This document shows positions 55,165 through 64,000 of a stretch of DNA of 64,000 nt, one piece after another. The stretch comes from Anolis sagrei. Its lineage: Eukaryota; Chordata; Lepidosauria; Squamata; Anolidae. The position numbers were made by a program, and so were the translations under genes. Position 1 is the stretch's first letter; the number at the start of each line of letters is the position of its first letter. The notes under the pieces were generated by a model. That model ran no database searches. It saw only the letters and a program-made list of their open reading frames with translations, and was not told the origin of the DNA. The stretch spans positions 141,623,366-141,687,365 of the forward strand of contig NC_090023.1 in NCBI RefSeq assembly GCF_037176765.1, given 5' to 3'.

Positions 55165-55660
55165 GTAGAGACATCACACTGGCAACAAAGATCTGCATAG
55201 TCAAAGCCATGTTATTCCCTGTAGTAACCTACGGATGTGAGAGCTGGACCTTAGGGAAGGCTGAGCGAAGGAAGATCGATGCTTTTGAGCTGTGGTGTTG
55301 GAGGAAAGTTTGAGAGTGCCTTGGACTGCGAGAAGATCCAACCAGTCCATCCTCCAGGAAATAAAGCCCGACTGCTCACTGGAGGGAAGGATACTAGAGA
55401 CAAAGTGGAAGTCCTTTGGCCACATCATGAGGAGACAGCAAAGCCTAGAGAAGACAATTATGCTGTGGAAAGTGGAAGGTAAAAGGAAGAGGGGCCGACC
55501 AAGGGCAAGATGGATGGATGGATGGATGGCATCCTTGAAGTGACTGGACTGACCTTGAAGGAGCTGGGGGTGGTGACGGCCAACAGGGAGCTCTGGCGTG
55601 GGCTGGTCCATGAGGTCACGAAGAGTCGGAGATGACTGAATGAATGAACAACAAAAGCAA
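55165..55660 (+). mobile_element. BovB (RTE) LINE 3' end
   Basis: Codons read AMLFPVVTYGCESWTLGKAE, RRKIDAFELWCWRK, VPWTARRSNQSILQEI, EGRILETKWKSFGHIMRR and KRKRGRPRARWMDG, the C-terminal part of RTE/BovB ORF2, in more than one frame. The end GAGATGACTGAATGAATGAA is the typical BovB tail. It is a 5'-truncated copy downstream of TMEM72. Confidence 0.88.
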
Positions 55661-55979
55661 TGAATGAAACTGACTTAAAAGAGTGACTTTTCTCTCTCCT
55701 TATAACTCTCATCAACTTTTGTATTCATCCATTTTCCATGCTTGTTTCATCCATCTGCATAGGAAAACGCAGGAGGATTTCCATGTGGGAACACCTCCAG
55801 GCATGCTGCTAACTTCATTTTCATCATGGGAGGAGATGGATGGACTGGAGAGGACGGTTTTCTGTCACATAGCAATATTATTTCTGACTGTTACATAGTG
55901 ATGTCTCTTAGAAAGGATGACCAAGTATGCCACCTGCTGGCCATGGTAGGCAATAGCATGTAGATCTCCCAGCTTTTTT

Positions 55980-56120
55980 AGGTCCCTTCCACACAGCTGT
56001 ATAAAATCCACACTGAACTGGATTATATAGTTGTGTGGACTCAGATAACCGAGTTCAAAGCAGATACTGTGGATTATCTGGCTTGATATTCTGTGTTATA
56101 TGGCTGTGTGGAAAGGCCCT
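55980..56120. mobile_element. Palindromic MITE, family P
   Basis: GGTCCCTTCCACACAGCTGT opens and TGGCTGTGTGGAAAGGCCCT closes it. The interior has CAGATAACCGAGTTCAAAGC and GGCTTGATATTCTGTGTTAT. Confidence 0.75.
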
Positions 56121-56159
56121 TAAGCTCCACAAAAACTGAATGCAGTATTATTAACTGAG

Positions 56160-56853
56160 ATTCCAGACAAGAGCCAGCTACCACCTCCCAACAAAGGATT
56201 CCCCTAGGCAGCAATCAGCCATGCTTTGAAGCTACAAGGCCATAAAATGCTTATCAAGGTGGCCAATTGCAACATTCACACTCGCCTCAAGCAGACAAGA
56301 GTTCTTTCTCCCATCCTGGATATTCCACAGATATATAAACCTCACTTGCCTAGTTTCCAACAGACGTCACAACCTCAGAGGATGCATAATAATAATAATT
56401 ATTTATTTATACCCCGCCACCATCTCTCCAAGGGGACGCGGGGCAGCTTACATGAGGCCAAGCCCAACAACACATCAATAAAAACAACAAAGCAATAAGC
56501 AAATAAAACAATACAATTAATATAACTCACATATAGATAATAACATGCAAAAAATTAAAAACCTATGGCCAGGCCGGATGTAATAGTTTAAAATTTTAAA
56601 AATAAAAATTTTAGTTAAGAGTTGCAACGAACATTTCATCAGGAGAGAATGCTTCAGGTACATGGCCACATTGCCCAGAAAACTCACCACAACCCATTAA
56701 CTGAGGGCCCTTCCACACAGCCCTCTATCTCAGAATATCAAGGCAGAAAATCCCACTTTATCGGAGTGTGGACTCAGATATCCCAGTTCAAAGCAGATAT
56801 TGTGGGATTTTCTGCCTTGATATTCTGGGATGTAGGGCTATGTGGAAGGGCCC
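56160..56853 (+). mobile_element. Penelope-like repeat split by a LINE tail, then a family P MITE
   Basis: 56160-56385 is the plus-sense Penelope-like 3' region (GCTACCACCTCCCAACAAAG to CAACCTCAGAGGATGC), which resumes at 56626-56700 (CATTTCATCAGGAGAGAATG). The insert 56386-56625 is a reverse-oriented LINE 3' end (TTTATACCCCGCCACCATCT). 56705-56853 is an almost complete family P MITE (GGGCCCTTCCACACAGCCCT). Confidence 0.75.
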
Positions 56854-57335
56854 TTAAATATATCCACATACTGACATAAGTACACATGCCAGAACAATCA
56901 GAGAACAGCAGACAATCAGTCAATAAAGGGCACAATGCATACGGGGTGGTTCTCAGATGAGATGCATATAAAAATAAAACACATTGTTCATTGCAACTCT
57001 TAACCAGCTAGGTAGCCCCTTCTTATCATATTGCATGTTATCATGTACGGTTTTACAGAACTTAGAACATGCTGGAATGAGTTTTCTCAATTGAAGTTGT
57101 TTAAAATATATAGGCAGACATATGCATATATATGTGAGCGAATGCACATGGGACACTGATAATGAATAACACACCACACGCAAGAATTGCAAAATCACGG
57201 TACAGGCAAACATGATAGTCACAAAAACTGACACAATACCTTCTCTATAGTTCAACAACATTCAGAAAAGAAAGGGTAAGCAAAGACTCATGGTATGGAA
57301 TATCAAAACAAAACATAGCAAACTAGGATATTATT

Positions 57336-57546
57336 GTGTTGTCGAAGGCTTTCGTGGCTGGAATAACTGGGTTGCTATGTGATTCTTCTAGGCTGTATGG
57401 CCATGTTCCAGAAGCATTCTTTCCTGACGTTTTGCCCACATCTATGAGCAGGCATCCTCAGAGGATGCCTGCCATAGATGCTGGTAAAACGTCAGAAGAG
57501 AATGCTTCTAGAACATAGCCATACAGTCCACAAAACTCACAACAAC
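57336..57546. repeat. ~210-bp Penelope-derived hairpin
   Basis: The left arm (TGTCGAAGGCTTTCGTGGCT, TGGCCATGTTCCAGAAGCAT) and right arm (ATGCTTCTAGAACATAGCCA) mirror each other around GCAGGCATCCTCAGAGGATGCCTGC (given here as two halves meeting at 57463). Both arms are the 3' tip of the Penelope-like repeat. Confidence 0.8.
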
Positions 57547-58430
57547 ATAGGTTATTATTTCTTGCCGCGATATACTCGTACTCCCCAGTGCTTTTACAGA
57601 ACTATAAAGTCATAAACCTTCAGGAAAGAGTTGATCAAATGCTTTCACCTCAGAGAAATAGATAATCCATTTCACTCTACAAAAGGTTTCTCAAATAGAA
57701 CAGCACTTCTGAAACTATGGAGAGATCGAGGCTTGCATAATCTCTATACATAAGGAGTGATGTCCACAGGCCATGAGCCATTGTTTACACTGCCCTGTCT
57801 GCCCCTACATTCATGAACTACTACCTACAGTACTTGAAGAAGAAGTAAAACAACTCCTCTCAGGCAAATTCACCGAATACATGATCTATTTTCAGGTATA
57901 GGACTTATTAATCTTTCTGCGCAGGGATGCGTGACCAAGATGGTAAATGATCTGGAAACCAATACCTATTAGGAAAGCTTGTGAGTTGGACCACATGATC
58001 CTTGGCTCCTCTTCCAACAAGACCATAGAAGGAGAACAGAGAGGAGGGCTAGCAAATTATTGGAGTAGAACAAAGTGTGATAATGTAACAGTTGATTGAT
58101 CTGATTGACTACGTAAAAATGCACCCTCTCCTAAAAGTCCTATTTCAGAAGTGGATACAACTGTTGGAAACACTAAAGAAGCTCAAGTCCCAGATGATGT
58201 TTAGAGGAAGGAGCCCACCAGAAGGAGCCCCCTCCCCACCATTATGGAAAGAGGTAAACATAAGATGTCAGGTTCAATATGTATCCTGTTTTGCTGGTCT
58301 GCAAATGATAAGCAAGACTTCTGCCAATTCCTACATCCGTTCAGCTAGATCTTAATTACAGCACTGCACCCAAAAATATTTTCAATTGTGTGTCTTCATG
58401 TTCTTTAGTTGGCATCTTCTTTGGCCTTAG
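57547..58430. other. Intergenic DNA, nothing recognised
   Basis: An open frame at 58092-58355 has no recognised domain and no splice or promoter support. The rest is unassigned. Confidence 0.4.
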
Positions 58431-58580
58431 GCCTCTTCCACACAGCTGAATAAAATCCCACATTATCTGCTTTGAACCGGGATATATGGCAATGTGGACT
58501 CAGCTATCTCAGTTCAAAGCACATATTGTGGGTTATTCTGCCTTGGTATTCAGGGTTATATGGCTTTGTGGAAAGGCCTT
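58431..58580. mobile_element. Palindromic MITE, family P
   Basis: GCCTCTTCCACACAGCTGAA opens and GGCTTTGTGGAAAGGCCTT closes it. The interior is TCTGCTTTGAACCGGGATAT and CTCAGTTCAAAGCACATATT. Confidence 0.75.
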
Positions 58581-58794
58581 TAGTCTCATTCCCTGCTGCT
58601 CTATATCTCTGGCTGCTTGGTGACCAAGCGCCTTCTCTGTTAATCCTCCAGCAGAAAATTGCTGGGTGGCTTCTTTGACATTTTCTTAATCAAAGTCTCC
58701 ATTAGTTCCCTTCGGACCCAGATGCAGGAGAGAAGATTGCTATGAAGCAAGTAGTTAAGTCCTGAATTTACGCCCCTGAAGGGAGTAAGGCCCC

Positions 58795-59335
58795 CATCGA
58801 CACTTCCATGTAATGCAGATAGAACTGCATTAAACTGGATTATGAGTCTACACTGCCATATAACCCAGTTCAACCTGCATTGTAATGATACTCTGTTCCA
58901 TCTCTGGAAAGATCCACTTTGAATCCCTGTCTTTCAAAACCCAGCTAGCAATATAGATCTGAGCTGAGCCCCCTGGTATAATAAAAGCAGTGAAAACCCC
59001 TGAAGGGGGACTCAGAACAGCAACAATTCAATGCTGCTACATATAACAATGCAATAATACAATAATTAAAAACAATAAATAGAAATTAATTAAAAACAAT
59101 ACAAACAGTATAGTCAGCAATATCACAATTCCATGCAAATATCAGTAGATCAATAGATACTGCTCCGGCGGGAAGATAACGGCACTCCATGCAGTCATGC
59201 CAGCCATATGACTTTGGAGGTGTCTATCGACAAAACCAGTTCTTCGGCTTAGAAATGAAGATGAGCACCAACCCCCAGAGTTAGACAGGACTGGACTTAA
59301 TGCCAGGGGAAAAACCTTTACCTTTACTTAATGTA
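58795..59335 (+). mobile_element. MITE fragment, LINE-like debris and SINE 3' half
   Basis: 58795-58872 is a family R-like foldback fragment (CATCGACACTTCCATGTAAT; CTGCCATATAACCCAGTTCA). 59137-59335 is the 3' half of a tRNA-derived SINE (GCAAATATCAGTAGATCAAT; GAAATGAAGATGAGCACCAA; CTGGACTTAATGCCAGGGGA). Confidence 0.65.
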
Positions 59336-60169
59336 AGGACATCGCTGTTAACAAATTGATTTAAAATATGTACTTTTTAATTAGATACAGGCAAGGAAAA
59401 GTTCTGACGGGGGATGCACCTGTGGTACCTCAATTACGCTAAACACATTAAGGCAGGCTAATTTTTGAGTATACTTGCAGAAGATTTAGAAGGATAGTAT
59501 TTAGAAAATGGTTAAGGTGCAGTGAACCCCACACTGAATGTAGTGATGGTAATATAAACATTCAGAGACCTGAGTCAGAATTTCTGATTACCTATGAAAT
59601 GTGGATTCTCAAATTAGTGATGTTGATGTCCGTTCTGCAGTAAAAGCAAAAGATGTAAATATCCAAACTAGTAAAACTGCAAGAGTCCTGCTTTGTTCCT
59701 ACAAAGAGAAATCCCTTTGGGCATAGCCTTGTGGCAGAAGAGGATCTTGTATGTGCACAAACCTGCAAGTTAGGATGAATTGCTTATTGTTAGAAGCTTG
59801 AAAAAAGAAACAGTTTTACTGCTGTCTTCCTATATCTCAGCTGTAGGCATAGCCACCTGGTTTTGACATTCAATTTAAAGGGATCATTTCCTTAAAGGCG
59901 AAGAATCAAAGGTGTTCCAGTTTAATTGCCTCCAGTTAAGATCTGTTTGACATCATGTATTGCACATCCAAGATTCTGTAGGGATTTTCAAGCTGTAAAT
60001 CACTTAAACAAAGAGCTTCCTGTGGCATTTATGTCTGCGCTGAAGGCTTTCCTCGTGTGTGCAGATAATGCCAGTACAAGCAAATCCTGGTGATGCTGTA
60101 TATCAAAGGAGGCTGCAAGTGTATTTTACTTAGGCAGGGCTTTTGTTTCTAACTTGTGCAGCAGAAGGG

Positions 60170-60325
60170 GTGTACTATGTCTATGTTTTAAATATGTTTA
60201 TAAACTTTTTTTAAAAAAAAAGAATTTTAATTTTTGTATTAATGGTTCTTCAGTTGTATTTTGTTTTAAATTGATTATAAGCTACCCTAAATTCTGTGCT
60301 GGGAGAAAGACAGGGTATTTTTTAA
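60170..60325 (+). mobile_element. LINE 3' end (L2/CR1 type)
   Basis: TGATTATAAGCTACCCTAAA, TTCTGTGCTGGGAGAAAGAC, AGGGTATTTT is a diverged LINE 3' end. Confidence 0.5.
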
Positions 60326-60688
60326 AAGGTTCAATGTCTAGAAGTGCCTTCTTGCTGGCCACACAGACATCCTTTCTGAGATCAGCAGAGGAACCTATGA
60401 TGACTGGAGCTAGGATGGACGGATGAGTGCAAAAGGACACATTTAGACAGCAGATTGGGTCGAATTGCACTTAATCCCACCTTCCAGAGTGCCCTGAAAC
60501 TACAGGATATTCTGGAGTTTCTACCAAACTCTGGAGTGCCCAAAGCAGGGCAAAGTTGGTTTAAAGCAGGCTTGCAAAACACGTGGCCCTCACAAGGATT
60601 TGATGTAGCCCGCAGAGTCCAAGCCTAACCCACATGAAGAGTAGCAACCGAACCAACTATCCCCCATTCAAATATTTTACCTCTACAT

Positions 60689-60833
60689 CAGTGGTTCTCA
60701 ATCTGTGAGTCCCCAGATGTTTTGGATTTCAACTCCCAGAAATCTTAACAGCTGGTAAATTGACTGGGATTTCTAGGAGTTGGCCAAAATACCTGGCCAA
60801 AATACCTGGGGACCCACAGGTTGGGAACCACTG
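60689..60833. mobile_element. hAT (Charlie-like) MITE
   Basis: CAGTGGTTCTCAATCTGTGA and CACAGGTTGGGAACCACTG are its ends. The flanks CTCTACAT (60681-60688) and CTTTACAT (60834-60841) are an 8-bp duplication with one mismatch. An internal ~15-bp GGCCAAAATACCT duplication is present. Confidence 0.85.
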
Positions 60834-60841
60834 CTTTACAT

Positions 60842-62680
60842 GTTTCCTTTCTCTATGCATTAATGTTATCTGTGACAAAGGGGATACCACCAATAGATCC
60901 AGCCAGGATGCTGGAAGTGCTGATCTAAGTAGGAAAAATGACCTGGGGACTCAGGTTGGCATTGTGGGGAGCAGGGATGAAATTTTAAGCGGCATTGGAT
61001 CTTTGTTCAGGGAGATTGAATATTGGGCTCCAGGTTATGTTAAAATTTAACATTAAATTAGCTGTTTTAGAGGAAGAAGGAGGTGGCAAAGAAGAAGGGC
61101 CTCAGTTCTTGCCTCTGCCACTCATCCTTTCTCCGACTCTGTTGTCTCCTTTGCATCTGGTGGCAAAAACAGCCAACTGCACCGTTCACTTGTGAGAGAG
61201 AAACTTGGCTACATCGGTCTTCCTTTATCTTTGCCTCTGGGTAGCCTCTGTCATCTCCTCTTCCTCTGGTGGGAAAAACACCAACTCCCCGTTCATCTCT
61301 CTCTCACTTGTGAGGGAGAAACGTAGCTTCACAAAAGTTGTTGTGGGATCTTCATACCAAAGATGAGCAGCAGTTTCACATGCTAGTTGAGTGAGCTATA
61401 CAATATTGGTAATCCTACTAAATTCAGACTGCTATAAACTTATCATGTAGCAAGGCATATGGCTTTTTATGAGACTGCCAAATAAGGGCGATTGCACTGA
61501 AAAATGGTAGAAAGTTACATGCCCTTAAACATTTCACAGATGAAAACTGGGCATATGTGGCCAAGAAAAATCAGTGTGTGCTCAAGATGGCAAAAATTGT
61601 TAATGAGGAAGCACACACACAGAGTGCTTTTGCTTGAACCTACTTGGAAGGATGGGATTCTGCCCTCTTCCCCTCCTCTCTTTCCTCTAAACTGAATGCA
61701 AACAACATTTTTATGTTGAATTCAATTTACAGCAACTGTAAAATGCCTAAGGCAAAGGAGGAGAGAGATGTGTGAGAGAGAAACTAGAACATTTAAAAAG
61801 TAACTGAAAAGGTGGGATGACAGAAAAGTAATAAGTATTGTCTCTGCCAAACTGGAACAGCTGGAGGGTATGAAATTACTGCAGAGCTTTGGCACAGGTT
61901 GAAACTGCTGCTTATTTTTAGGGTGCATTGACAAATCTGAGAAAATTCATGCAAAACAATTGCAAAACTTTGGCACAAGTCTAGAGCAAATCAGAAAATG
62001 GCAGCGTCTACACAACACAATAATTTGGACAAGTCCTGGAACTTGCTTGGCTTTAGAAATACGAGAAGTCAGTATATGTTTTGGATCTAGCATTTTAGAG
62101 CCAGTGGTGTGGTCAGCTGCTCCAGGTGGTCTGAGCATTTTTGCTTATTCAAAGTATAATGGTTTCTCATGAACCTTAGACAACAAAAGAAGATGAGGTC
62201 TGAACAAGTATAGCTATGCTTCAAGTCAGAGTGGGATCAACTTCTGCTTCTGCTTCTGCAGGATTCCATCACACTGTTTTGGTTCAAGTGCAACTGCAAC
62301 CATGTTGGCTCTGACCCAGTGTTTCATGCTCACCCCTCTCTCGCACACTTATTTGGAAGGGGGAAGAGAAGTGGATCCCCCAGAGCCAGTTGCAGAGCCT
62401 TTCATTCTTTATCTGGAATTGGCATTGACTGTGAAGGCAAGCATACAAACTGGCTTACAACTAGTAACTGTAGTCTATTTTGCCAGAATACAGTAATCCC
62501 ACCTCCAGTCTCTTGGGAGCAGAAGGGGGGAATTGAGCTGTTTGAAGATCCACTGCAAATAGTAAAACCAGAGAGTAGGCTTCATTAAATCCATGCAACT
62601 ATCAATGGGCAACATATAAATCAAGGAACACATCCTAAAACGCATTTCTGCAAATGTATTGTTACACTGTAATACCCTTT
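60842..62680. other. Intergenic DNA, nothing recognised
   Basis: Two ~100-bp stretches at about 61130-61200 and 61228-61330 share GTCTCCT/GTCATCTCC, GGTGGCAAAAACA/GGTGGGAAAAACA, CACTTGTGAGAGAGAAAC/CACTTGTGAGGGAGAAAC and look like a diverged tandem duplication. Otherwise no gene or repeat was recognised. Confidence 0.45.
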
Positions 62681-62681
62681 G

Positions 62682-62770
62682 GTGATCTTGGGCAAGTTAC
62701 ATGGACTCAGCCTCAGAGGAAGTCAAAAGGCAAACACCCTCTGAACAAATGCCAAGAAAAATCTGCAATA
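62682..62770 (+). mobile_element. MIR-like CORE-SINE fragment
   Basis: GATCTTGGGCAAGTTACATG, CTCAGCCTCAGAGGAAG and AACACCCTCTGAACAAATG parallel the 9941-10074 element. Confidence 0.55.
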
Positions 62771-63189
62771 TACTTGAAGTTATACAACAACAAATGCCCT
62801 TGACGCATCACAATGAAAAGTACATATCAGGTTCTATTGTTATATCTCTTCCTGCACAATGGATTTCTATAAAGAAAATAAGTCCCAGGAATGGAGTTGG
62901 AATTGTATTCTTCTTTCTGTTTTCTGTCTGCTTTGAAATAGTCACAGAGATAGAGATGGTTTATCTTTCTGTTCTATTTTTTAAACATATTGATTTTGAT
63001 GTTAAAATGTGGCTTAAAACATGGTTAAAATACTGTGTTAACAATGATGGAAAATGGTAAAATATCAAGAGTGACAGACCATGGGAGACTGTTAGTTTTC
63101 TCCCAGGGATTTGTCACTTTGGTCCTAGACTTGCCCTTTCGTCCCCAGAGCCCAGTGCTCCAATTGCAGTTATTTCTTTTTTAAACAAT

Positions 63190-64000
63190 CCCAGTTTTGA
63201 CAAACAATCTTCTTTTCAAAAATTGGCAAAAAGATTAATCAACACTTATATGGCAAAGGGGATTAAATGTAAGATTCTCCAGGATAATTAAAAAAAAGGA
63301 ATAGCCTTGGACTACCTCATTTGAAATTATATTTTGCAGCTTGTTCAGTCTGCTTGGATTCTACAAATTGCAGAAGTATATAATAGAAAACGATAGACTT
63401 CTGCAACTTGAAGTCAATTTGGATAGTAAGTTTTTTTTTTGTGGTGTGACAAAATAAAAGCAAATAGAGATGTTAACAAACGTTTTGTAGGAAGAACTAT
63501 ATTAAGAATCCAGAATACATTTTAAACAAGCCTAGGTAATAAAATACCACTTTGGATTTCAACACAAAAAGCAGTTTATAAATCAGATAAGAAAACAAAT
63601 GAACGGACAACATATAAAGATCTAACTGTGTCTGAAAACATAGACTCAAAGCGGAACAGGAATTATTGAAAGAAGGAGTGGAATTTAACTCGTGCAAACA
63701 TTTAAAAAACTTTATGGAAGATATACAACTTTATGAAATATATTAAATAGATAAAATTATTTGAATTTGAAGAAAACAAAACTGAATTTGAAACTCATTT
63801 CTGTAAAGATGATGTTCACATAATTGGAAAAATGCATAAATTCTTACTCAAATTCTTAGAATTAGAGGAAGGACAAGTGAAAGAATGTATGATTCAATGG
63901 GCACAAAATATTGAAGAGATGGGAGAAAAATGAGGTCAAAAGAATTATATTTTACATGTTGACCTTTGACTCAAGTCAAACTGTTGGGAGATGTAGAAGG
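63190..64000 (+). mobile_element. L1 LINE ORF2 fragment at the window edge
   Basis: In shifting frames it reads AKGIKCKILQDN, GIALDYLI, YILQLVQSAWILQIAEVY and LELEEGQVKECMIQWAQNIE, the C-terminal third of L1 ORF2. It is degraded and runs off the right end of the window. It is not a host gene. Confidence 0.85.

Noticed and set aside
55458-55715. Minus-strand open frames of 85 and 136 codons around 55201-55715.
   Set aside because: They are antisense to the BovB ORF2 remnant and contain its GGATGGATGGATG run.
63190-64000. A possible host gene at the right edge.
   Set aside because: The readable peptides match L1 ORF2 and the frame is broken repeatedly.

Overview
This is nuclear DNA from a vertebrate, most likely a squamate reptile and probably an iguanian lizard such as Anolis or a relative. 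The evidence is small exons separated by long introns, CpG-rich promoters, and a very diverse repeat load. The repeats include tRNA-derived lizard SINEs, L2/CR1, L1 and BovB LINEs, Penelope-like elements, many hAT and palindromic MITEs, Helitrons and mariners. There are no operons, no bacterial genes and no CRISPR array.

Four protein-coding genes can be read completely. SPRN (shadow of prion protein, +) has a CpG-island first exon near 1.4-1.54 kb and its whole CDS in one exon at 5891-6298. MTG1 (mitochondrial ribosome-assembly GTPase, -) has 11 coding exons between 19754 and 9713, and its tail faces SPRN. PAOX (N1-acetylpolyamine oxidase, -) has 7 coding exons between 37576 and 25782. TMEM72 (four-pass membrane protein, +) has 5 coding exons between 42375 and 52530. 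I derived the exon joins by hand: every phase closes, giving proteins of 135, 317, 516 and 252 residues. The SPRN/MTG1/PAOX order and orientations match human 10q26.3. TMEM72 beside PAOX does not match human, where TMEM72 lies at 10q11.21, so the 37.6-42.4 kb interval marks a change of synteny. The four products have no known shared pathway.

Layout: 0-1 kb repeats; 1.2-9.4 kb SPRN with its intron and 3' UTR; 9.4-19.9 kb MTG1; 20-25.5 kb repeat-rich intergenic DNA; 25.5-37.7 kb PAOX; 37.7-42.3 kb intergenic DNA starting with an inverted Penelope-like repeat; 42.4-53 kb TMEM72; 53-64 kb gene-poor DNA with a mariner, a BovB tail, Penelope-like hairpins and an L1 remnant at the right edge.

No wholly new biological system is evident. 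The observations most worth a second look are a textbook U12-type AT-AC intron in MTG1, a SPIN-type hAT transposon of a kind known to move horizontally, palindromic MITE families that share a core but differ at their ends, an inverted Penelope-like repeat abutting the PAOX promoter with an open frame running into PAOX, and a PAOX C-terminus without a standard peroxisomal signal.
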